The translations under genes were made by a program, and so were the position numbers. Shown here in pieces: positions 1-8,819 of a stretch of 64,000 nucleotides of DNA. Origin of the DNA: Paludibaculum fermentans (GTDB lineage Bacteria; Acidobacteriota; Terriglobia; Bryobacterales; Bryobacteraceae); assembly GCF_015277775.1 (NCBI RefSeq), contig NZ_CP063849.1, forward strand, positions 3,844,001 to 3,908,000, written 5' to 3'. The notes beneath the pieces were generated by a model that had not been told where the DNA came from, ran no database searches, and worked only from the letters and a program-made list of their open reading frames with translations. Every line of letters starts with the position of its first letter. The first letter of the stretch is position 1.

Positions 1-128
1 TCGATTGAGCGGGGTTGGAGGGCTGTAGCCCTATGACAGTGAACGGCTTAGATCGGGTGGCGGGATGGGGGGGGCACGGGTTCTCCGATTCTTCCTGACG
101 CGAATGATAGAATGAGGCGTTCCTTCTC

Positions 129-1979
129 ATGTCTGCCGCCCGAGTCTCCCAGTATTTGGAAAAGGTCCTGGCAACCTCCCTGTTCCGGCGCGCCGATCGG
201 CAAAGCCGGTTTCTGCGCCATATAGTGGAACAAAGCGCGCTTGGCGACGAACAATCCCTCAAAGAATACGCCATCGGAATAGCCGTCTACGGCCGTCCCG
301 CCGACTACGATCCGCGTGCGGATCCCATCGTCCGGGTGGAGGCCTCGCGGTTGCGCGCCCGCTTGCGCGAATATTACGAGTCGGAAGGAACGGCAGACGC
401 GATTCGTTTCGAGATTCCCAAAGGAACCTACGGTGTCCGCGTGATCGAGGAGGAAACCGCCCCGGCGGTTCGCGAACCGGCCTCCGCCCCATTTAGCGTT
501 CCCGCGGCGCGCGCGCCCCTCTGGATCGCCGCTGCGGCGACCGGTTTAGTGGTAATGGTTGCGTGCGTTTTGGCGTTCGTCTGGCAACAGCGACGGCAGG
601 CCGGCGCGATTCGCTCGCTAGTGGTCCTACCATTCGCCGACCTTTCTGAAAATAGAGATCTGGAATACCTGGGCGCGGGCCTTTCGGAACAGATCATCGA
701 CCAACTGGTTCGCATACCTGGATTGCGTGTGCTGGGCCAGTCTTCGCAGTCGCCCCGCCAGTCTCTCCCGGCCGATCCTGAAAAGGTGGCGCGCGAGTTG
801 GGTGCTTCCGCCGTGCTGGAAGGCAGTGTGCGAAGCGATGGACCCCGGATTCGGATTACCGCCCGGCTGCGCGACGCGGCCGACGGACAAGCGCTTTGGT
901 CGGATGTGTTCGAGGGCGACCGGCACGCTTTGTTCCTGCTGCAGGACCGGATTGCGGCCGCACTCTCGCAACGGCTGCAGGTGCAACTAGCCGTTGAAAG
1001 GGAAGACCCTAGCCTGCGCCGCGCTCCCCAGCGGATGCTCGCCTATGAGCATACCCTGCGCGCCAGCGAAGTCTTTACCCGAGGCGAAGGCGCCAAAATG
1101 CCCGATATGCTGGCGGAAGCTGAAGCCGCCGTCCAGGCGGACCCTACGTATGCCGATGGCCGCGCCATGCTGGCCCAGGCTTACGCCACGACTGGCCATC
1201 GCGATCGCGCCGAGGCCGAGGCGCACGAGGCAATCCGTCTGGACCCCGGATCCGGCCGCGGATACGGCGCGCTGCTGCGTGTCTACCGCGACTACGACTT
1301 GAACTGGAGGGCCGCTCAAGCCACTTGCGGGCGAGCTCTCAGGGAACTCCCCAACTCCGCGCCGCTGCTACGCTCCTGCTCGATCATCGAATCGATGGTG
1401 GGCGACTACCATGTCGCGCTCCGTATGGCGCGCCGCTCGGTGGATCTGGATCCGCTTTCGCCCGACCACCACAGTGATCTGGGCCTTCTGCTGCATCGTG
1501 TGGGGTACTTTCAGGAGGCGGCTGTGGAACTGCAGCGGGCCTGTGATCTGGCGCCGCGGGCGGTACGTTACAGGCGTTACCTGGCTCTCATGGTGTACCA
1601 GAAGGGGGATCCGGCCGGCGCCCTCAAGGTTGTCGAAGAGGGCCGCAAACTGGGCGGCGGACCGCTGGAATGGAACCCCGTCGCCGGTTACCTGCTGGGG
1701 AGGACGGGCCGGAAGGCGGAAGCCATCGCGCTGCGCGATGAGCTCGATGGCCTGCTGAGACAACCGGCCACGGCGGCGGCCCTGATCGAACTGGGCCTGG
1801 GAAATTATGACGCGGCGCTGACGCGTTTCGAACGGGCGCCGGCGGATGACCGCGGTTCAGTGGCGGTGATGCTGTGTCATTACCATTGCCGTGTCCTGGC
1901 CGGCAATCCGCGGTATGGGAAGCTGAGGACCAGCTTGGGGCTGCCCCCCATTCAACCCCTTCTGCAGCCCGGCGAGTAG
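129..1979 (+). CDS. TolB-like / TPR membrane signalling protein
   Basis: 616 aa. Residues about 5-105 form a conserved cytoplasmic N-terminal module (FRRADRQSRFLRHIVEQ, then DPRADPIVRVEASRLRARL) found in acidobacterial proteins often misnamed adenylate cyclases; it may bind DNA or partners. A single membrane segment follows at about 130-152 (LWIAAAATGLVVMVACVLAF). Residues 160-280 resemble the FlgO/TolB-like module of CadC-type regulators (VVLPFADLSEN, then AGLSEQIIDQLVRIPGLRVLG). The rest is tetratricopeptide repeats (for example AEAEAHEAIRLDPGSGRGYG and RRSVDLDPLSPDHHSDLG). The architecture suggests a one-component membrane sensor or scaffold. The first 128 bases of the window contain no recognisable gene. 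Start is the ATG at 129; no strong Shine-Dalgarno sequence is visible. Function is inferred from domains only. Confidence 0.75.
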   Translation: MSAARVSQYLEKVLATSLFRRADRQSRFLRHIVEQSALGDEQSLKEYAIGIAVYGRPADYDPRADPIVRVEASRLRARLREYYESEGTADAIRFEIPKGTYGVRVIEEETAPAVREPASAPFSVPAARAPLWIAAAATGLVVMVACVLAFVWQQRRQAGAIRSLVVLPFADLSENRDLEYLGAGLSEQIIDQLVRIPGLRVLGQSSQSPRQSLPADPEKVARELGASAVLEGSVRSDGPRIRITARLRDAADGQALWSDVFEGDRHALFLLQDRIAAALSQRLQVQLAVEREDPSLRRAPQRMLAYEHTLRASEVFTRGEGAKMPDMLAEAEAAVQADPTYADGRAMLAQAYATTGHRDRAEAEAHEAIRLDPGSGRGYGALLRVYRDYDLNWRAAQATCGRALRELPNSAPLLRSCSIIESMVGDYHVALRMARRSVDLDPLSPDHHSDLGLLLHRVGYFQEAAVELQRACDLAPRAVRYRRYLALMVYQKGDPAGALKVVEEGRKLGGGPLEWNPVAGYLLGRTGRKAEAIALRDELDGLLRQPATAAALIELGLGNYDAALTRFERAPADDRGSVAVMLCHYHCRVLAGNPRYGKLRTSLGLPPIQPLLQPGE

Positions 1980-2147
1980 CTCGTAACCTCTAAGTAACCG
2001 GCTGAAGGCAAAGGGGAAATGCACGTATCCAGGTAGTTACCGGAAACTTGCTTCCACAATCCAGCCTGCGCGCTGCATGATTGACACTCGGGCCTTTCCC
2101 CGCGATTCGGCGGACGCCTAATGTCACCAAGGAGGGAATCTCCACCC

Positions 2148-2672
2148 ATGCAAAATACCACCCAAAGACTCAAATTCGGCCTCGGCCTCGCCCTTGCACT
2201 CGGGCTTGCGGGCACCGCCCACGCGCAGTACTCTTCCCCGGTTCGCGAAGTTACCAATCCGGTAAACACCCTGGTAGCGGCACGATGCTCCCTGAATTGG
2301 ACCTCTGGACAGACAGGGAACAGAAGCTGCGGACAGCAGATCGGAGAAATCGATAAGCGAGTCATCCTCAACACGGTTACAGTGCAATGCGAAGGCGCCA
2401 GCGGCGCCAAGTTCGTCAAAGCGCGCCTGGACTTTTCGATACCGCCCGAAGGCTCCGATCAAACCGGCCTCTACTTTCCTCTTACCAAGAGCGACGAGGC
2501 ACCGTCGGACGATCTTCCCGCCGCCGCGAGCACGGTAGTGACCGGCCTGATGCTGGACCTGAAGCCGCCATTCTCAGCTACCAAGCCGTATCTGACGTTC
2601 GTCGCCTATAAGGAAGGTAGCGGGGCCGGCCGCTGCAATGCGATCTTCTATGGCAATGTGCAGCCGAAGTAA
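2148..2672 (+). CDS. Secreted hypothetical protein
   Basis: 174 aa if started at ATG 2148, which lies 12 nt after a strong AAGGAGG (2129-2135). An in-frame ATG at 2121 lies upstream of that site and is unlikely. The N-terminus is a signal peptide (LKFGLGLALALGLAGTAHAQ, cleavage after AHA). The mature chain has four Cys residues (RCSLNW, RSCGQQ, VQCEGA, GRCNAIF), compatible with two disulfides in the periplasm or outside. No family is recognised. It sits 12 nt before the PEP-CTERM gene and may be co-transcribed with it. Confidence 0.7.
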   Translation: MQNTTQRLKFGLGLALALGLAGTAHAQYSSPVREVTNPVNTLVAARCSLNWTSGQTGNRSCGQQIGEIDKRVILNTVTVQCEGASGAKFVKARLDFSIPPEGSDQTGLYFPLTKSDEAPSDDLPAAASTVVTGLMLDLKPPFSATKPYLTFVAYKEGSGAGRCNAIFYGNVQPK

Positions 2673-2684
2673 GCGTAGCTCACC

Positions 2685-3518
2685 ATGAAGACACTGATTC
2701 TGCTGCTGGGCGGGGCACTCACCACCTGGGCCGGCCCCCTTCTCTACACCATCGGGGCCGATGCCAACGGAGTCCCGAACCAACTCACGATGCTGGACGT
2801 GGCGGCGCAAACAGTCACGCCGCTGGCGACTCTGGGAATCGGCAATACCAGCTTTGCCGGAGGGCTGGTGTTTGTCACGGTCAACGGACCCCTGCTATCG
2901 TTTATCGGCGTGGAGTCGGACAGCCTGGGGGACGCCAGTCTGCGCGGCTTCTATTCGGACGGTACATTCGGCAGCCCGCAGACCCCGATCGGCGCCGGCC
3001 AGTTTGGCGGCATCGTGTACGACGGGACTACCAGCATCGTGCGCAACGATCTTCTGGGTGCGTCCACCCTGGAATCCGTGCCGCCGGCCAGCCTGGTGAG
3101 TCTCGGCTTCGGATTCAACGGCGGCGCGACGGACTCACCGGGGGGACTCTATCTACTGGGGAACGATTCCTTCGGGGTCTCCTCGCTCTACTGGTTCGAC
3201 CCGAGTACCCAGACCGCCATCGCGCAACCGATCGCACTGGGCAGCGGGTTCTATGGCGGACTTGCGTGGGATTCGGGTAGCTCCCGCCTCTACGCGATCC
3301 AAAATGATGGAAGGGGGGGCTCGGCGCTGTGGAGCTTTCTGGCCTCCGACAGTTCTCCCACATTCGAATACGAATTGGGTGGCCCTTACGGTTTCGCCGC
3401 TCTCACAGCAGGCCCAGCCTCCCCGGCGGCGCCTGGCCCGAGTGAGGTACCGGAGCCGTCCTCCCTGTTGCTTTGTGCCACCGCATTGGCAGCAGCGCTC
3501 GTGATCCGCCGCAAGTAA
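2685..3518 (+). CDS. PEP-CTERM sorted secreted protein
   Basis: 277 aa. It has an N-terminal signal peptide (LILLLGGALTTWAGP) and a C-terminal PEP-CTERM tripartite signal: EVPEPSSL, a hydrophobic stretch (LLLCATALAAALVI) and basic RRK. Such signals are processed by exosortase, which is typically linked to exopolysaccharide export. The body is low-complexity, Gly/Ser/Leu-rich and repetitive (recurrent FGG/YGG and LGxGxxGG units), suggesting a beta-propeller-like fold, but no catalytic motif is visible. The substrate is unknown. No exosortase gene is in the window. It ends just before a strong hairpin shared with the convergent globin gene. Confidence 0.8.
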   Translation: MKTLILLLGGALTTWAGPLLYTIGADANGVPNQLTMLDVAAQTVTPLATLGIGNTSFAGGLVFVTVNGPLLSFIGVESDSLGDASLRGFYSDGTFGSPQTPIGAGQFGGIVYDGTTSIVRNDLLGASTLESVPPASLVSLGFGFNGGATDSPGGLYLLGNDSFGVSSLYWFDPSTQTAIAQPIALGSGFYGGLAWDSGSSRLYAIQNDGRGGSALWSFLASDSSPTFEYELGGPYGFAALTAGPASPAAPGPSEVPEPSSLLLCATALAAALVIRRK

Positions 3519-3526
3519 GCAGTACG

Positions 3527-3556
3527 GTGGGGCCGCCGATGGCTCGGCGGCCCCAC
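3527..3556. terminator. Bidirectional hairpin terminator between convergent genes
   Basis: A perfect 13-bp inverted repeat (GTGGGGCCGCCGA / TCGGCGGCCCCAC) with a TGGC loop lies between the stop of the PEP-CTERM gene (3518) and the stop of the convergent globin gene (3560). There is no long T-run, only AATTCAAT, so it may act as a bidirectional or Rho-assisted terminator or a 3'-end stabiliser. Confidence 0.65.
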
Positions 3557-3559
3557 AAT

Positions 3560-4018
3560 TCAATCTGCCTCCATCATGCGCGAAACCAGCGTATACAACT
3601 GGATCCAGTCTTCCTTCGCCTCTTCGGTGAATTCGTCGCCTAACTCCTGCTCCAGAGTCCAAATCAGCGCCGAGCCCACCACCGCGTAGTGGTCCGCCAC
3701 CGCCCCGTAGCTTTTGTGTCTGCGTCCCAATTCCCGCAACACCGGCACCAGTTCGTGCAGCCGATCCAGGCTTGCCACCAGGAGCTTTAACGTCTGGAAC
3801 AGTTTGCCCGCTTGCGGCCCCATCGCGGCAGGAAACATCGGCCGCACCTGTGGGGCCAGTTCGAACAGACGCGCGTAGAACTTGGCGCCCGCCTGTTCGG
3901 GCGATAGCTTCACCTTGGCGAACGTGCCGCGGAGCACCTCGATTTCGCGGGCCGGCCGCTCGACCAGGTGGCTCCGTGGAGGATCTAGACCATGCGCAAC
4001 AGGGGCCTCTCGCCTCAT
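3560..4018 (-). CDS. Single-domain bacterial globin
   Basis: 152 aa from ATG 4018. The fold resembles the Vitreoscilla haemoglobin/flavohaemoglobin globin domain: FYARLFELAPQVRPMF corresponds to the B/C helices with the distal-pocket Tyr, and GRRHKSYGAV carries the proximal F8 His. The following HYAVVGSALIWTLEQELG matches the G helix. It lacks an FAD/NAD reductase domain, so it would bind haem and handle O2 or NO using a separate reductase. The open frame continues 64 codons upstream to 4210, but that stretch is Pro/Arg-rich with no homology. ATG 4018 has a GAGGAAG about 12 nt upstream and gives the usual globin length. Confidence 0.8.
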   Translation of the reverse strand: MRREAPVAHGLDPPRSHLVERPAREIEVLRGTFAKVKLSPEQAGAKFYARLFELAPQVRPMFPAAMGPQAGKLFQTLKLLVASLDRLHELVPVLRELGRRHKSYGAVADHYAVVGSALIWTLEQELGDEFTEEAKEDWIQLYTLVSRMMEAD

Positions 4019-4662
4019 CGGGTGCCCATCTTCCTCGTCTCTTTGATCTTCCTGTGTCACCGGGCACCCGCAGGTCGTTGAATGGTGCTGAGGGCCGTTG
4101 GAATTGCGACGGGCCTCCGGCAATGCCGGAGGGAATGCTGGGGGAGCAGTTTGCGGTGTTGGGACTTCGCCTTGAGCAGCTTCCGTTGGCAGGGGGCGGT
4201 CTACCCGCATCCCGTTTGGGTTGCGCCGGGCCGGCGGCGGCGCTCACCCACTGTCCAATTCGAGACAGAGATGAGCATCCTCATCCGGAGTTAACGCCGC
4301 CGTGAGGAAGGTGGTCTTCGCTTCGCCTTCGATGGGGCGGAATCCTGAACGGGCTGAATCCGTGGGCGTTGCCCATCGTGGGGCAGGCATCCTCGAGCGT
4401 CTGCTGTCAGATCTGATGGCCCTTGGTGTTGCTTCTGTGCGGGTATGTCGAGAGCCGAGCTCTTCTGCTCTTGATCTTCACATCTTGACAATCAAGAGGA
4501 AGCGCGATACGGTGAGGTTGCCGGGCTCTGGTTCCCCTTATGGCCTCACCGCACACTCACATCCTTCCGGAGAAGCTGGACTTGCCCACTTTCCCGACTT
4601 ACAGCTTGGCGTCCCTGGCTGTGTTTCCGAATGCTCGCATACGTAAGGCGGGGGAATAACTC
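4019..4662. other. Intergenic region, no convincing gene
   Basis: About 640 bases between the divergent globin and ADOP genes. Short frames on both strands lack homology and ribosome binding sites. A TTGACA at 4485-4490 with TACGGT 17 nt downstream (4508-4513) is a weak sigma70-like promoter that could drive the ADOP permease. Nothing else is supported. Confidence 0.4.
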
Positions 4663-7353
4663 ATGTCCCTTTGGCGGCAGTTGACTCGCGGGTTGCGGGC
4701 TTTGGGGCGACGGCGGGCGGTGGAGCAGGAGATTGAGGCCGAGGTGGAGCATTTCCTCGACGAGGCTACGCAGGAGCATGTGCGGCGCGGGTTGTCCCTG
4801 GAAGACGCACGGCGGGCGGCTTCCGTTGAGATGGGCAGCCGGACGGCCGTGGTGGAAGAGGTGCGTGAGTACGGGTGGGAGAACCGGATCGAAATGCTGG
4901 CTGGCGATGTGCGGTATGCACTGCGGCGGCTGCGGGGCAATCCGGGTTTCACTGTTGTTAGCGTGCTGATGCTGGCGCTCGGGATTGGGGCTAGCGCGAC
5001 GATCTTCAGCGTGATCGACGGCGTGCTGCTGAAACCGTTGCCCTATCCGGAGGCGGAGCGGCTGGTGGCGTTGCGGCACACGGCTCCGGGGCTCAACATC
5101 CCGGATATGAATCTGGCGGTCTCACTGTTCCTGACCTATCGCGAGGAGAATCGCGCGTTTCAGGATCTGGGTATGTATGCGGCGACCTCGTGGACGGTGA
5201 CCGGGCTGGGCACACCGGAAGAGGTGCCCGGGCTGGTGGTGACACAGGGGTTTCTGTCCACGCTGGAGGCCCGTCCGGCAATGGGTCGCGGCTTCACGCG
5301 AGAAGACGAAGACCCGGCGCACGAACAGACCGTGATGCTTTCGGACGGGTACTGGCAATCAAGGTTTGGCGGAGACAGGGCCGTGTTAGGGCGGCGCATT
5401 GTGTTGGATGGTAAGGCGCACGAGGTGATCGGCGTGCTGGCCCCGTCGTTCCAGTTTCTGGATCGCAAAGTGTCGATGCTGGCGCCGCTGCGATTCCGGC
5501 GCTCCGAGGTCCAGCTGATCAGCTTCTGTTGCCAGGGGATCGCGCGGATGAAGCCGGGGATCACTGTGGAGCAGGCGAATGCGGACGTCTCGCGCATGCT
5601 GCCGATGGCCGCCAGGAAGTTCGTGGTGAACCCGGGTTTCAGTTCGAATGCCTTTGCGGAGGCGCGCTTCGCGCCGCGGCTGCGGTCGCTGAAGGAATAC
5701 CTGGTGGGCGACCTCGGGAGCACGCTGTGGGTGTTGATGGGGACGGTGGGGCTGGTGCTGGTGATCGCGTGCGCGAACGTGGCGAACCTGATGCTGGTGC
5801 GGGCAGAAGGGCGGCGGCCGGAACTGGCGGTGCGCGTGGCGTTGGGGGCTCCGCGGGCCCGGATTGCGCGGGAGTTGCTGCTGGAGAGTGTGCTGCTGGG
5901 GGTGGGCGGGGGCGTGGCTGGTTGGGGTTTTGCCGCGGCGGCGCTGCGGGCGCTGCTGGCCCTGGAATGGGTGCATGTGCCGCGAGTCCAGGAGATCGGC
6001 ATGGACCCGCGGGTGCTGCTGTTCACGGTGTGCGTGTCGCTGGTGGCGAGTGTGGTGTTCGGGCTGATTCCGGTCTTCAAGTATGTGCGGCCGGAGGGCG
6101 TGCATGACCTGCGGGCGGGCAGCCGGTCAGTGACTGGCAACCGGGAGCGGCAGCGGACGCGGAGCGCGCTGGTGGCGGTGCAGGTGGCGTTGGCGCTGGT
6201 GCTGCTGGTGGGGTCGGGGCTGATGATCCGCACGTTCCAGGCATTGCTGCACGTGGACCCGGGGTTTTCGGGCGCGGAGCACCTGGAGACGGTGCGGGTG
6301 AGCATTCCGGGATCCCTGGTGGAGTCACCGGAGCGGGTGGCGCGCATGGAGGAAGAGATTCTGCGCCGGATGTCGGAAGTGGGCGGAGTGGAGCGCGTGG
6401 GCGCAATCGATTCGCTGCCGCTGGAGGGCGGCTCGAACGATCCGGTGTATGCGCAGGACCGGCCTTCGCAGGACGGGCGGATTCCGGTGGTGCGGCGGTT
6501 CAAGTATGTTTCGCCGGGGTACTTCGCGGCGGCGGGCAGCCGGATGATTGCGGGGCGCGACCTGACGTGGGCGGAAGTGTACCAGCGGGCTCCGGTGGCG
6601 TTGGTGTCCGAGAACCTGGCGCGGGCGTTCTGGAGCGAGCCGCGAGCGGCGCTTGGGAAGAGGATCCGGCCGACGTTGAAGGACGACTGGCGCGAGGTGA
6701 TTGGGGTGGTGGCGGATGTGCACGACGACGGGATTGAGCAGCCGGCTCCGACTACGGCGTACTGGCCGCTGTTGAGCAGGAACTTCGAGTCCCAGGCTGA
6801 GTTTGAGGTGCGGAGCCTGACATATGTGATCAGGACGACGAGAGCGGGGACTCAGGCTTTGCGGGAGGAGATCCAGCAGGCGGTTTCGAAGGTGAATGCG
6901 AGTCTGCCGGCGGCGGATGGGAAGACATTGGGGTCAGTGTATGAGCAGTCGCTGGCCCGCAGTTCGCTGGCGCTGCTGCTGCTGGTGATCGCGGGGAGCA
7001 TGGCGCTGCTGCTGGGCGCGGTGGGGCTGTATGCGGTGATCTCGTACTCTGTGTCGCAACGGACGAAGGAGATTGGCATCCGGCTGGCGCTGGGGGCGGT
7101 GCCGCGTGTGGTGGCAGGGCAGTTTGTGCGGCATGGGTTGCGGATGGCAGCTTTCGGGGCGTTGGGCGGGCTGGCGGCGGCACTGGGATTGTCGCGGCTG
7201 ATGCGGTCGATGCTGTATGCGGTTAGTCCGGCGGATCCGGTGACGTATGGGGTGGCGTTGGTGGTGCTGACGCTCGCGGCGGTGGCGGGGAGTTACCTGC
7301 CGGCGCGGAGGGCGGCGCGGGTGGATCCGGTGAAGGCGTTGCGTGCGGAGTAG
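4663..7353 (+). CDS. ADOP-family MacB/FtsX-like permease
   Basis: 896 aa, the usual size of an acidobacterial duplicated orphan permease. Residues 1-80 are the cytoplasmic permease-prefix helical domain (RRRAVEQEIEAEVEHFLDEA). TM1 follows (GFTVVSVLMLALGIGASATIFSVIDGVLL), then a periplasmic MacB-type domain and three TMs with the FtsX motif (VIACANVANLMLVRAEGRRPELAVRVALGA). A second MacB periplasmic domain and a second FtsX core (TKEIGIRLALGAVP) complete the duplication. No ATPase gene is adjacent, as is typical of ADOPs. The coding strand is unusually G-rich at third positions (runs such as GTGGGGCTGGTGCTGGTG) compared with the C-ending codons of many neighbours. The exported substrate is unknown. 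Confidence 0.88.
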   Translation: MSLWRQLTRGLRALGRRRAVEQEIEAEVEHFLDEATQEHVRRGLSLEDARRAASVEMGSRTAVVEEVREYGWENRIEMLAGDVRYALRRLRGNPGFTVVSVLMLALGIGASATIFSVIDGVLLKPLPYPEAERLVALRHTAPGLNIPDMNLAVSLFLTYREENRAFQDLGMYAATSWTVTGLGTPEEVPGLVVTQGFLSTLEARPAMGRGFTREDEDPAHEQTVMLSDGYWQSRFGGDRAVLGRRIVLDGKAHEVIGVLAPSFQFLDRKVSMLAPLRFRRSEVQLISFCCQGIARMKPGITVEQANADVSRMLPMAARKFVVNPGFSSNAFAEARFAPRLRSLKEYLVGDLGSTLWVLMGTVGLVLVIACANVANLMLVRAEGRRPELAVRVALGAPRARIARELLLESVLLGVGGGVAGWGFAAAALRALLALEWVHVPRVQEIGMDPRVLLFTVCVSLVASVVFGLIPVFKYVRPEGVHDLRAGSRSVTGNRERQRTRSALVAVQVALALVLLVGSGLMIRTFQALLHVDPGFSGAEHLETVRVSIPGSLVESPERVARMEEEILRRMSEVGGVERVGAIDSLPLEGGSNDPVYAQDRPSQDGRIPVVRRFKYVSPGYFAAAGSRMIAGRDLTWAEVYQRAPVALVSENLARAFWSEPRAALGKRIRPTLKDDWREVIGVVADVHDDGIEQPAPTTAYWPLLSRNFESQAEFEVRSLTYVIRTTRAGTQALREEIQQAVSKVNASLPAADGKTLGSVYEQSLARSSLALLLLVIAGSMALLLGAVGLYAVISYSVSQRTKEIGIRLALGAVPRVVAGQFVRHGLRMAAFGALGGLAAALGLSRLMRSMLYAVSPADPVTYGVALVVLTLAAVAGSYLPARRAARVDPVKALRAE

Positions 7354-7543
7354 GAGTGGGGGCAGCCAAGCGGAAGGGCTCTGTCACTGGTGGTGGAGGA
7401 GCACGACTGGCTGAGAGGTGTAGTGGTGGGTGCCCGCTTGCTGGCGCGCGCGGCTCTATTCGCGGGTCCGGGCTCGAAGGCGGCGCACCGGCCAGACAGC
7501 GGCTGCGTCACTTCGGACGGGACGGGCCCCTTCTCCGAATACC
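7354..7543. other. Short intergenic region
   Basis: The ADOP gene and the next gene on the minus strand converge here. Small frames are present on both strands without support. No terminator hairpin with a T-tract was recognised. Confidence 0.3.
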
Positions 7544-8254
7544 TCACTCTCGACTCACGGCGCCATATGATCGCGTTATTTGACATCCCTGTTCGACATT
7601 GATTGTCACGTACCTCTCCCCGGGCTGGTCCCAGGGACTCGCGAGACTGAGGCTCTTCGTACAGACGAGCTTGCCGGTTGCCAGCACCAGGAGAACATGA
7701 TCACCGGGTGTAGCCACTACGATATCGGCGACCCCGTCCCTGCCGACTTTCGCCACTGCGACCTCGTTGAGGAAGGTGCCGACCAGCTTCACCCACAATG
7801 ACCCAGAGGTATCGAAGGCCCCTTCTATTCGGACCTGAAGGCGGGGGCCACCGTCTTGATAATGCATGATATGCCGGTGAGAGGAAATGACAAGAAACTC
7901 CGACCTGTGCTGGACCCGTACGCTCGAAGCAACCCCATTTGTGATCGAACGAACACCCTTCGGAACGTCGCAGGTTAGATAAGCCAGATATGGCCCGAAA
8001 GGGACGGCCTTCCCAACGAGACCATTAAAGAGAGATCGACGTTCGACATTCCGGTGTTGGGGGGCGCCCTGGAAGAGGAAGCTCGCTACCTTGCAGTTGT
8101 CGAGCTTCTCGCCATAGGGTCCCACCGGCATGAGAACGACTTCTTCGGCGGCGGAGGGGTCCGCGTCCCGGATCTGCGCGGCCACACTGACTGGTAAAAC
8201 CATCAGAACACCCAGCAGGATCATGACTGCGGATCTTTGAAATCGTTGCGACAT
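7544..8254 (-). CDS. Secreted hypothetical protein
   Basis: 236 aa. ATG 8254 is preceded by AAGGAGCTGA on the minus strand, a good ribosome binding site. It has an N-terminal signal peptide (VMILLGVLMVLPVSVAAQ). The mature protein has a Cys pair in the first half (DNCKVASF and LTCDVPKG) and another in the second half (KLVCTKSL and EQGCQITR), suggesting two disulfides in an exported beta-rich protein. The GDHVLLVLATGKLVCTKSL segment resembles an extracellular beta-sandwich strand pair but is not diagnostic. Base composition is slightly less GC-rich than its neighbours. No family is recognised. Confidence 0.6.
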   Translation of the reverse strand: MSQRFQRSAVMILLGVLMVLPVSVAAQIRDADPSAAEEVVLMPVGPYGEKLDNCKVASFLFQGAPQHRNVERRSLFNGLVGKAVPFGPYLAYLTCDVPKGVRSITNGVASSVRVQHRSEFLVISSHRHIMHYQDGGPRLQVRIEGAFDTSGSLWVKLVGTFLNEVAVAKVGRDGVADIVVATPGDHVLLVLATGKLVCTKSLSLASPWDQPGERYVTINVEQGCQITRSYGAVSRE

Positions 8255-8819
8255 CTCTGAGTCAGCTCCTTGCTGATGTTCGACATATCTTGCTGAACGC
8301 CAGATGGACCGAATGAACTGGCCGGAAGGGCAGCCTCACTCAAACCCATTCTATTGAGGTGTGCTAACCCGTGCGCTACTGAGCCTGGCAAATCTGAAAA
8401 ATGCGTTTGCCCGAAATTCTCCGATTCATAGTACACACTTATCGGTTGTGAAAGGCTCGGCTTGATTGACCGTCACCGACCCCGAAACCTCGCCGTACGG
8501 GTATACCCGGCCGTGCGTGCCGTCCGGGCACCCCAACCGGCCCGGCTTCACACCCGTCCACGCATTTTGAATCAGACGGCTTCCAAAATACACGCGCAGG
8601 CGGGCATCGCACAGAAACGACGGCCGGGCTGCCGTGCACATCGTGATCTGGGTCATGCGGCTGTGATGCCATATGAAGCCGTCACTGAGCCGGACGGCAT
8701 CGTCCAGTCCGTGATGGTCGCGGTGGAGACTCGCCGGCTCCCTCATCGCTGGACAGTCCCGGCCCGGAATCCTTGTTCCCAATCTCAAGGTCCTCACCAT
8801 TCCCGCCGATATCACGAGA
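8255..8819. other. Intergenic region between divergent genes
   Basis: About 565 bases between the minus-strand secreted protein and the M23 peptidase. Overlapping minus-strand frames (8221-8436 and 8426-9028) have no ribosome binding site or recognisable motif and run into the two real genes. The segment presumably holds both promoters, but no clear -35/-10 pair was found. Confidence 0.35.

Noticed and set aside
4019-4210. N-terminal extension of the globin
   Set aside because: 64 extra residues are unlike any globin N-terminus, and ATG 4018 has its own upstream ribosome binding site.
3153-4247. Minus-strand 364-aa frame
   Set aside because: It lies antisense to the PEP-CTERM gene and out of frame with the globin; shadow of real genes.
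8221-8436. Minus-strand 71-aa frame starting at GTG
   Set aside because: It overlaps the start of the secreted protein in another frame and lacks a ribosome binding site.
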